DNA of 64,000 nucleotides from Neurospora tetrasperma FGSC 2508 (taxonomy: Eukaryota; Ascomycota; Sordariomycetes; Sordariales; Sordariaceae), in the NCBI RefSeq assembly GCF_000213175.1, contig NW_009799102.1, forward strand, positions 2,284,684 through 2,348,683. The letters are read 5' to 3'. Each line of letters begins with the position of its first letter. The stretch's first letter is position 1. The translations under genes were made by a program, and so were the position numbers. Positions 45,348-54,945 of the stretch are shown piece after piece. A model generated the notes under the pieces. The model was given only the letters and a program-made list of their open reading frames with translations. It had not been told where the DNA came from and did no database searches.

Positions 45348-45623
45348 TATGGCTTCTATTTGCTTCTTGGCTCTTTTTTATTAATTTTTTTGACCGGCCG
45401 GGAGTTAGATTGGTGGAGGGAATCATTGACCAATCGATGATGCGTTCAAATGTGCCAGTGGTGGTTTGTGTAACGATGGATTGTTGTCTAGGATGATGAA
45501 AGTTACGCCATGGTGGTGTAATAGTAATACGCGGATGTTTGATTTTTACGCGGAACGGATCGATGTGAAGTGACGAAAACCCCACTTTCTTTTCTCGACT
45601 TTCGTCTCTCACTGAAAACAGCG

Positions 45624-45722
45624 ATGATCATCAATAACATCCTGTGGCTTACCATCCTCTCCTTGGGTACCGTACCAGTTCAAGCACAAAGTAAACAGAA
45701 ACCACTGTCTACACCCAACAGC

Positions 45723-45766
<44 letters not shown>

Positions 45767-46862
45767 CCAAATGGCGGACTACAACCGTTCTTCGAGTGGT
45801 GGTTGGAAACCCGTTCTCGACCCCACCGACAATAAGACCATCATCGGCCACCACTGGCGCCGCCATGACTACGTCCCCGGCGAGGAAGCCTTGGCCCTCC
45901 AAACCCTCGACATGTGGATTCCCATCTCCCCAGCCGCCTTATCCTACGGCAAACCTACCCCCAACACACTTCTCGGGGACGGGGCAAAGGCCCCCTGGCT
46001 CATCTACATCCACGGCGGCGCCTGGCGCGACCCCGTCATCGACTCGTCCTCTTTCAACGCAAGCGCCACCAAAATCCTCTCTGACCTCGCTCAACAACCC
46101 CTTGAGCAAAGAAAAAAGACAGTAGCGGGGATCGCCTCCATCAACTACCGCCTCTCCCCCTACCCTAACCACCCTACCCACCCTTCCAACGACCCGTATG
46201 ACCCCAACCGCACCGCCAAGCACCCTGATCACATTGCCGATGTGCTTACCGCGCTGGGGTTCCTCCGAAACTACTTTGGAATGAAGGAGTACGTGCTGGC
46301 GGGCCATAGCTGTGGCGCGACGCTGGCGCTGCAGGCTTGCATGTCGCCCGAGCGGTGGGGGCTGGCTGGGACTGCAGAGTGGCGCGCAGGATGGTATAAT
46401 GTAGCAAAGCCAAAGGCAGTGGTGGGGTTCAACGGGTTGTATGATCTCGCGGGTTTCATCGCAGATCCCCCGAAAGGGTACGAGAGGTGGAAGGAGGCGT
46501 ATAGGGAGTTTGTTGTGGGCGCGTTTGGGAAGAAGGAGGAAGATTGGAAAAAGGTGTGTCCTGGGAGTATCGCGGAGGGGTGGGTGAGGGAGTGGAATCT
46601 GACTCAACAACAACAAGGGGAAGAAGGGAAGAAGAGGAAGGTGGTGTTGGTGCAGAGTTTGGAGGATAGTTTGGTGCCGGTGGAGCAGACGGAGGGGATG
46701 GCGGAGTATCTGGAGAGGGAGAGCCAAAAGGTGGCAGACGAGGATAAAAAGGTTGAGGTGGTGGTGTTGAGGGAGGAGAAGGGTGGTGACCATGATGAGG
46801 TTTGGAAGAAGGGGGAGAGGTTGGGGGAGATTTTGCTGGGGGTTTTGAATGGGGAGATTTGA
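45624..46862 (+). CDS. bna7: Kynurenine formamidase (arylformamidase)
   Basis: An alpha/beta hydrolase of 412 aa from the first ATG, or 363 aa from a second in-frame ATG at 45771. It hydrolyses N-formyl-L-kynurenine to kynurenine in tryptophan-to-NAD synthesis. Visible motifs are the oxyanion box IYIHGGAW, the nucleophile motif AGHSCGA with Ser229 (first-start numbering), the acid in SLEDSLVPVEQ, and the histidine in GGDHDEVW near the C-terminus. The family core begins around GWKPVLDP, just after the second ATG. The first ATG adds a hydrophobic N-terminus (IINNILWLTILSLGTVPVQA), which looks like a signal peptide, and a run of 15 Asn. The second start would give the usual cytosolic enzyme. Which start is used is undecided. 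Confidence 0.88.
45723..45767 (+). repeat. (AAC)15 trinucleotide repeat
   Basis: Fifteen AAC units encode poly-Asn between the two possible starts of the formamidase, so this is either a 5'-leader microsatellite or a coding one. Length variation keeps the frame. Confidence 0.95.
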
Positions 46863-48393
46863 GCATCTGCTGTGATAAGCTACGGGTTACATGGGCTGTT
46901 GTTCGGTTGGAGGCAAAAGTATGCCCTTTTCAAACATCCATTGAGCGTGGTCAAGGTTCCCAGACAATTACACATTGGATGCAGAGAAAAATTGCTGGTT
47001 TAGCCATGTTAAACGCAATGGCTTGAAAGCCTATTTGTCCGTACTACATCAGCGTCAAAAGACTATGAAACCAATTTTTAGAGTCTTTTTCAAGTCTGAC
47101 GAGTATAGTCCGTGTAACAGCGACTACTGCAATGGGCTGAATGTTGACGAATAGCCTTTAAGACATTGTGGTTGCACGGGGAGTTGAAGAGACTTTTGGA
47201 GCACCACATTACATTGGACATTGGCAGTCAACGGACCAGGCAAAATAATTGTCTTTTTCAGGGCGTCGAAAGCAAGATATTACTGGACTTGGCTATGGAG
47301 TGCGAATTCCGGGGCTGTGATTGAATATTCCGCTATGTATGGCATATTCCCTGTCAGAGACAGCGGATGGGAGCTGATGAAATCACATCCGATCTATGAA
47401 AGTATCACTCGCATGGAGGCTCCCGCGTAGGTAGGTTACAGTCAATCCGATCACAACCCCTGAAACTCAGCTGCCTCTTAGGGCTGGAACTAGGCTTGTC
47501 TTTAGTCGTGGCTCCCACGTGGTGCTGTACAAGGGATTATTATATCTTGACATCAGACCTGTCATTCCACTGCCGAGTAGCTGTGTCACTCTTGACCGTT
47601 CAATGGCATTGTATTTGCCCCTCCGTACCCAACAGTGGTAAGCTACCGTGGCTGGTATACCGATATCGCCGTATGACCAGCACAGCAGGATGCCAATTCT
47701 GGAAGCCGTTCCGGTTTGTGAAAAATGCCGCTGAACAGCAACTTGATTTGTCTGATGATCGAACCACCAGGCGGACCCAGCCGGTGGTGAGCGGAATGAG
47801 GGGTCGGGTCGATTCCCATGGCAAATGGAAACCGATCATGTTCCAATACCCAATTACTCAGCTTTGCGCCGGGCAGATCGAATGGCAGAAGGTACTTAAC
47901 CTCAGGCGTGAAAAGAAGTCTAAAAGCACCCTTGGAAGAGAGAATACTATACCTATTCTGGTGCAACATGTCTTAACTTCCAGGTTGTCGTTGGAAAAGC
48001 TTGGCAGTCGTGATGTCATGAGATGCGGGGTAGCTGTTTCACGTCGTTTGCCCTCAGTCTAGTCTATGTAGTCAGCAGGGGGCAGAAACAAGCCACAGAC
48101 AAATGCGGGAAAGTGGAGCTTGACTGTTGGACGTTGGGTTGTGGAACGTCCCGCACCCCGCCAACGTCGGTTTGTGATTGGTCGTCTCCACACTACCACT
48201 TACACGGGAAAGCTCCTTCCAGCTCTGTTACCTTTCAGAATTCGTCAATCATGGCACCCTCGAAATGAGCTGCGTCACCGATTGGGAAAGAACCAAACAG
48301 ATGCCAAGAATCACGATTGCCCAAAAGATGTAGCATTGGTACCTTCCTGTTCCTGTTGATTGCATACCTATACTAAGTACTACCTAGTATTCA
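46863..48393. other. Intergenic region between formamidase and glutamate decarboxylase
   Basis: About 1.5 kb. One frame with an ATG at 47673 (to 48062, 129 codons) has fairly coding-like codons but no family match or clear leader. The rest shows nothing distinctive. Confidence 0.5.
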
Positions 48394-48400
48394 TATATAA
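48394..48400 (+). promoter_or_regulatory. TATA box of the glutamate decarboxylase gene
   Basis: TATATAA is followed by a C/T-rich leader and a good GTAAGT donor at 48562, consistent with transcription starting between about 48430 and 48500. Confidence 0.5.
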
Positions 48401-48561
48401 TTTGGGCAACCCCGTACAACCCCTCCTTCCCGTCTCTTGCTCAGTTTGACCATCTCCAATTCCAACAATTTCGAGTCTACTTTGGCTGTCCCAGTTACAT
48501 CGCAAGGGCTTCGTGTCGTGTCTTCCTGTCGGTCTGTTTCAGCTTCAACCTCCGCTACCTC

Positions 48562-48787
48562 GTAAGTGGTTCATCAGGAGACTGTCATGGAGAAGCTCCC
48601 CTCGTTAGCTCGTCTTCCCATGACGGCCTCATCTTGTCTTGTCCTGTCTACACTGCCCCTCTTGACGCCGTCCCTTTCCCAAACCAACTTTTATGAAAAC
48701 GGACTGTTCATACTGACAATCCTGTCCGCTATATCCAATATCCAGACACTATAATACCATCATATTCCCACGTATCAATCTTTGCAG
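48562..48787 (+). other. Likely 5'-UTR intron of the glutamate decarboxylase gene
   Basis: A GTAAGT donor at 48562 and a TCTTTGCAG acceptor ending at 48787 bound 226 bases just 12 bases before the start codon. Splicing would remove an upstream ATG at 48566 whose frame would run for 62 codons, so the intron would also clear the leader of that upstream frame. Confidence 0.55.
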
Positions 48788-48799
48788 AACACTTCCAAA

Positions 48800-50512
48800 A
48801 TGGTGCATCTTACTATCATCCCCAAGGAGGACGAGATCAGAGACGGGCTCGACATTCCACTTACGGGCGCCCTCAAGGCGGTTCATCTTCAGCTCGCCAA
48901 CGATGAAGACCGTTTCACTACGAGCGTGTACGGCTCAAAGTTCGCCGCCGCCGACCTACCCCGCCATGAAATGCCCGATGAGGAGATGCCCAAGGAAGTT
49001 GCTTACCGCATGATCAAGGACGAGCTGAGCCTGGATGGCAACCCATTGCTCAAGTACGTCATAGCATCATGCGTCTCTTCTTTGTATGTCCATTTGCTAA
49101 CGAATCCACCACAGCCTCGCCTCGTTTGTTACCACATACATGGAGGAAGAAGCTGAAAAGCTCATGACCGAGTCCCTCCCCAAGAACTTCATCGATTACG
49201 AGGAGTATCCCCAGACGGCCGATATTCAGAACCGCTGCGTCTCCATGATTGGCCGCCTCTTCAATGCTCCAGTAAAGGATGCGGAGGCTAGCAGCGCCGT
49301 CGGAACATCGAGTGTTGGCTCTTCTGAGGCCATCATGCTCGGTGTCCTTGCCATGAAAAAACGTTGGAAGAACAAGCGCATTGCCGAGGGAAAGCCCGTT
49401 GACAAGCCCAACCTGATCATGTCATCCGCCGTCCAGGTCTGCTGGGAAAAGGCCACTCGTTACTTCGAAGTGGAAGAGAAGTTCGTCTATTGCACACCCG
49501 ACCGCTACGTCATCGATCCCAAGGAGACGGTCGATCTGGTGGACGAGAACACCATTGGTATCTGCTGCATTCTTGGCACAACATACACTGGCGAATACGA
49601 GGATGTCAAGGCAGTCAATGACTTGCTTGTGGAGAGGGGGCTGGACACACCAATCCATGTGGACGCCGCCAGCGGAGGTTTCGTTGCCCCCTTTGTCGTA
49701 CCCGATTTGGAATGGGATTTTAGGCTGAAGAACGTTGTATCCATCAACGTCTCTGGCCACAAGTACGGCCTCGTCTACCCCGGTGTCGGTTGGGTCGTCT
49801 GGCGTTCTGCCGAGTACCTTCCCCAGGAACTGGTTTTCAACATCAACTACCTCGGTGCAGATCAAGCCTCCTTCACCCTGAACTTCTCCAAGGGTGCTAG
49901 CCAGGTCATCGGCCAGTACTATCAGCTCATCCGTCTCGGCAAGCACGGCTACCGCGCTATCATGTCCAACCTGACGCGCACAGCTGACTACCTCGCTGAA
50001 TCGCTTGCCGCTCTTGGCTTCATCATCATGTCACAAAAGTCTGGTCAAGGCTTGCCTTTGGTCGCATTCCGTCTCAAGGAGGATCCGGACCGTACCTATG
50101 ATGAGTTCGCTCTTGCCCATCAACTTCGTGTGCGCGGATGGATCGTCCCCGCGTACACCATGGCGCCCAAAACGGAAGGGCTGAAGATGCTCAGAATCGT
50201 TGTCAGAGAAGATTTCTCTAGGAACAGGTGTGATGGGCTCATCAGTGATATCAGGTCGTGCCAAGGTATACTTGAGCAAATGGACAAGGAAACTGTCAAG
50301 AAGCAGCAGGAGTTTATCCACAAACATCATGTTGTAAGCGGGAAGGCATCGCACAACCATCCTAAATATCACGTAAGTACCGTAACAAGGTCCTGTGCTG
50401 TTGTTTCTGTGTAGATCGACGACCCCTTGGAGAGAGACAAGCTAACCACGTACTATAGAAGGAGAAACACTCGTTGCAGGGCAAGACGGGGAAGACGCAC
50501 TCTATCTGCTGA
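48800..50512 (+). CDS. gad: Glutamate decarboxylase
   Basis: Three exons, 48800-49053, 49115-50372 and 50459-50512, in phases 2 and 0 (GTACGT and GTAAGT donors; GCTAAC branch-like sites) give 521 aa. It is a PLP-dependent group II decarboxylase converting glutamate to GABA. Seen are the N-terminal family block ([20 protein letters not shown] across the first junction), [26 protein letters not shown], and the PLP-lysine motif [12 protein letters not shown] with Lys301. The last exon encodes [17 protein letters not shown]. Length and order match fungal GADs. The start at 48800 (TCCAAAATGG) follows the leader-intron acceptor. The enzyme supports GABA-shunt metabolism, stress response and conidial germination in fungi. 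It is convergent with the phenol hydroxylase gene. Confidence 0.95.
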
Positions 50513-51063
50513 TTATCAGCTCACTAACTGCCTCCATGGCTGCAAAAACAGCCTATGATTATCTGACTTTGTCAAGATACTGTGGTCGGAAAGCAATGGT
50601 TCGAGGAACCAAGCAACACCAGAGTAAGGGTGCGGGTCAGAAGTTCGGCCTTGAGCTTCCTGGTGGGAAGAAGTTGCTTACCCTCCGCACCGGGGCTTAG
50701 TGGGCGTTGATATAGGAGACAAGCTAAGGATTCTCTCTAATACGTGTATTTTATTTCATATTTCACCAGCCGTTTTCTTGGCAAGGAAAATCAACACTAT
50801 GGTCAGGAAAAGACCAACAATGAGCACTATATGACCCCGTCTCAAACTCATTTGTGAACTTGTTTGATTTAACAACTCTAAAAAACCATACCCAAAACCT
50901 ATCCAAACCAATGCATGCAAAACGACCACTATACAAAAAAAGATGCAGCCAAAAGAAAATCGCACTATGTACAAAGACCCTTACTCATAAGACATATACA
51001 TGTATATCCGATCGGCCTGTTCCCAAGCACTTTCCCCTTTTCTTTCTCCGGGTATCATGCCGC
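50513..51063. other. Convergent 3' region
   Basis: About 550 bases holding the 3' ends of the glutamate decarboxylase and phenol 2-monooxygenase genes. No separate gene seen. Confidence 0.5.
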
Positions 51064-53049
51064 TTACTGCTTAGTAGTAAAAGCACCAAAGTACTTCTCC
51101 AAGGCCTCCACCGTCTTGCCACCCTCCTCCAGCTTGCACACAAAGCCCACATAGCCATCCGGCCTCACAACCACTACACCACCCTTGTCTTCGTCAAAGC
51201 CCATCTTCGCATGCGCCGCCGCCTTGGCGTCGGGCACCCTGCGATCCCACCGGTCGTCCGCATAGACATTATCCCTGTACCGCGCCAACAGCGCAGGCAA
51301 GTCGCGCGAGATCTCGACCTCGGCGCGCTTGGCAGCAAAGACGGTCGCCAAAGTAAAGAACTTGCTGTGCGGGTTGTGGCGCTCATGGTGGCTGACGGTG
51401 TCGATGTCGGGACGCTGGAAGCGGGAGAAGAAGCTGTCGGGCTTCTGGAGACCGGCAGCGAGGGATTCCAAAGCGGATTTCTGGGTGGGGGAGGTGAGAG
51501 AGCCGGCAAAGATGAAGAGGCGGAAGGAGCCGTTGAGGGGGATTTCTTGCTCGAGGTGCACCACGTTGGCGTCGACGACGCGGGTGACGGTGGAGTTGAT
51601 AAAGAGACGGCCGGGCACGAGCTTGGTGGTTTGGTCCTCGGGGGAGAGAATGGTCGGGGAAGTGCCGGCCGGGTGGTGGGCGGGGGAGTAGTTGAGCGCG
51701 TTGGGCTTGTAGAAGACGCCGTACCCGGACGTGAACTCGCATGCCTCCTTGAAGGTCTTGATGAACTCGTTTTCTTCGGCCGACTGCTGGGCGTCCGGGT
51801 TGGTGTGCGTGCCCGAGGCAGTGGCCTGGGCGGTGGAGGCGGCGTCGGGCCGCTGGGAAAAGAGCTTGGCGTACTTGTTGTCGAAGGCGAGCAAGGTCTC
51901 GGCGACGTCCTTGCGCTCGGGCTCATAGGTTTCGAGAATGTGGCGGTCGGCGAAGCCACCTTCGACGGCGTGGATCTTCCAGGCGAGGTTGAGCGCGTCG
52001 AGGAAGGCCGTGTTCATGCCCTGTCCGGCCTTGGGCGAGTGCGTGTGGCAGGCGTCGCCGCCGAGGAAGACGCGGTGGTCGAGCGTGTACTTATCGGAAA
52101 TGCCCTGGCCGATCGGGTAGACAGAGTACCACTCGACACGCTCCCACTCGATGGAATAGGGCGCGAGGATGCGCTTGGCGGCCGCCTGGACTTCCGCCTC
52201 GGTGGCGGTCTTGCGCGGGTGGAAGTCGGGGTCCGTGGAAGAGGCGATCTGGATGTACAGGCGCACCATGTTGGCCTCGCGCGGGATTACCATGATGGAT
52301 CCGTGCTCCGAGTGGATGGTGCACTTCATCTTCATGTCGGGGAAATCGGTCTTGACGACGCCGTCCATGACGCCCCACACGTACGAGATGGGGTCCTTGT
52401 GCGTGATGCCGATCTTGAGCTGGTCGCGGATGAAGGAGCGGGCACCCTCGCCGCCGAAGAGGTACTTGGCCTTGACGGTTTCCGTCTTGCTGCTGTCATC
52501 CACGTGCGCGAGCTGGACGGTTACGGGGTACTCGGGGTCGGCCTTCTCGTCCGAGGTGAAGCCGGTGATGGTCCAGGGGCGCTGGATCTCAGTGCCATTC
52601 TTCTCGAGGTCGGCGATGAACACGCGCTCGATCAGACCCTGGTGCAGAAGGGTGGTGAAGGGGTAGCGGGCATCGATAAATTCAGGGCAGCTGGGCCAGG
52701 TGCCGGTACGCACGATGCCGCCGCCGGTCTTGGGAGGGTCCCAGAAGGCGACCTCGTAGACACGGGCGGGCTTGTGGGCCATGATGGCGGATTTGAGACC
52801 CATGTTCCGCAGAAGATCAAGAGACCGGGGCTGGATACCATCGGCACGACCGGTGGCGGTGGGCTCGGGCCTGTTGTCGATGTGCTTGATCTTGTAACCC
52901 CATCGTGCGAGACAAGTTGAGAGCATGAGGCCTACGGGGCCGGCACCGACAATGACTGTGGGGTGTGTTAGTGATGGGTGTGCGAATATCTACTGAGTGA
53001 AGGGACTTCACTTACCGATGTCATAGTAGTTATCTGATTGTGTCGCCAT
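51064..53049 (-). CDS. FAD-dependent phenol 2-monooxygenase
   Basis: Two exons, 53049-53016 and 52955-51064, joined in phase 1 (GTAAGT donor, CCCACAG acceptor), give 641 aa. The first exon, [11 protein letters not shown], completes the FAD-binding Rossmann motif [11 protein letters not shown] (GAGPVG at 15-20). Further motifs are the NAD(P)H/FAD-linked DG block and [20 protein letters not shown] around residue 311, where the Asp binds the FAD ribose. The C-terminal region (about 450-641, [10 protein letters not shown] to [13 protein letters not shown]) is the thioredoxin-like domain of the PHOX family. Such enzymes hydroxylate phenols to catechols with NADPH and oxygen. The physiological substrate here could be another aromatic. 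It has no flanking biosynthetic cluster, so a catabolic or detoxifying role is the simplest reading. Confidence 0.92.
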
Positions 53050-54945
53050 GGTGTATAAATGTGTATGTGAGTGTAGTTACTGGAAAAAAGGAACGAAACC
53101 AGAGACAGAAGAGCAATGAAGGGGGGTATCTTGAACAGGAGATGGATGGATGGACGGACGGATGAATGAATAGAAATGATAATGGATGGTCAATCAACGG
53201 AGACAAAGAAGAAGCGGAGGGAATCACGATTTAGTAATTATATCTCAATCATCACGACAGGGTAACACGCCGGCCATCTCGCAACACACACCGAAATCCG
53301 GGATGGATTCCGAGAATTGGGGAACACCAAGATCGGGGCAAGTGTATCCATAGTGTAGAGATGAACCGGTTCACCGCGATAGGCTTTGTCCAGGCGAGCG
53401 GGCGAGGGATCCCCAAGAAGTGCGGCAAGCGGACCCGGTATGTAGAGTAGTGTATTGGTGAGATTTGACAGCTCCTGTTCCAGACACAGCAGTGAGGCAC
53501 GGCAGAAAGGGGACACACAACTGCGTCAGAGGAGTGGTGGCACCCAGAGGGCTGAATAATGCTGTGCTCCTTGAAAGAGAGCAAAAGGCTGCATCGTGAT
53601 TGGCCAGACCACTTTGTTCGGATCCGTCCATGGGTGTCCTGGGGCTCTGTGCTACGTTGTGGTTCGTCGGAAGGATGGGTAGGATTGGGTGAAGGAGGAC
53701 GGGGAGGGGAAGGTCGGGAATGGAACACGGTAGTCGTTGGTGGGGCCGCGGGCGGTAGTGGGATACAAGTGGATGTTCACAGGCGGTACAAGTGCAATCT
53801 GCCACGGGGTTACCAACGGCTGCGGCCTCGGGACAGGGAAAAATAAACATTGTCCCCAGCGCAGTTCCCCACAGCAACCATAGCAACCACGACTTGCCGT
53901 CCCGAAGCCCAGGCCCGAACTCCAGGCCAGGATAATCCCGTTGTCACCGATGATCTGTCCCGAGATCTTGGGCCGGCTTTTTTTTTTCTCTATTTGGTGT
54001 TTTTCTCCTTTTCCAGGGCCTGTGTTTTGCCAGCTACCATACCGCGTACACTAGACCAGCTTGTTGCCCCCCTGAAACGTGGTGGGGTCGGCGCTTGTTT
54101 ACTTGCTGAGCTTCTGGCTTTCCTTGTCCGTCACGAATGACACAGAGCCGTTCCCTTTGCCGTTGCCAACTCGGAAAGGGAGAAGCCCGTGATAAGATCG
54201 GATTCCCTGTGGACAATTGAGCTGTCACCGCTCTTGGAAATTTTGACCCTAAGCCCCTTCCTTGATGATCATCAACAGCGGTCCCCCGCTTCGCCGCCAT
54301 CGCTCCCGTTCACGATTTACCCTTGGCGTTGAATTCTGCAGACAAAGACACGGTTCATGGATGTCGGAAGGGCCTCTAAAAACCATCGATTGATAGAATA
54401 AAGAAGACATGGCATCGACACGACAACATCTGTCTTCACAGAGTCATCCAGAATGTGCTGCTTGCGGGACTTTGGGGAATCCATCTCGCTGTGGACCTTG
54501 TGGAGTCGCAATCCCACTGCGGGCGACCAACTCCATCCTTTACCCCATGGGACCGACTCGCCCAGCTCCACGATAACGGGGCCTCTTCTACCTGACAACC
54601 CAGAAGCATCTATCATTCTTCCATCCATTGCTTCCTCAACATGACCGCCTTCGTCTCTAACAAACCTGGCACCTGACGATGACCAGATGTCAACAAAGTC
54701 AGACACTAGTCGTCGCAGCCGCAGCCGCAATGGTTACACGGACTGTTGTTGTCGTCGAGACAACACATCATGGTTACCTAACCTAGAGACGAGGTCTAAC
54801 GGAGATTTCTTCGTAATCTGCCCGATTGGCCGTCATACAAGACAAGTCGGTGCCAGGCAGCAACTTGTGACACATCCATTCATACTTCACCTTTTGAAAC
54901 AACGTAAACTCTCCTCCAAATTCATCCTTACTGCTCACGCCCATA
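53050..54945. other. Divergent intergenic region between monooxygenase and HET genes
   Basis: About 1.9 kb. Near 53130-53200 short GGAT/GAAT tetranucleotide repeats occur in the monooxygenase leader. A minus-strand frame with an ATG at 54628 (to 54317, 103 codons) has fairly coding-like codons (for example GPVIVELGESVPWGKGW) but no family match. The remaining sequence is unremarkable. Confidence 0.45.

Noticed and set aside
44152-45612. Frames of over 400 codons across the N gap
   Set aside because: They exist only because unknown bases contain no stops; most of their length is undetermined sequence.
53371-53886. 171-codon minus-strand frame in the monooxygenase promoter
   Set aside because: It lacks an ATG at its start, is Pro/Ser-rich by composition and occupies the expected promoter and leader of the divergent genes.
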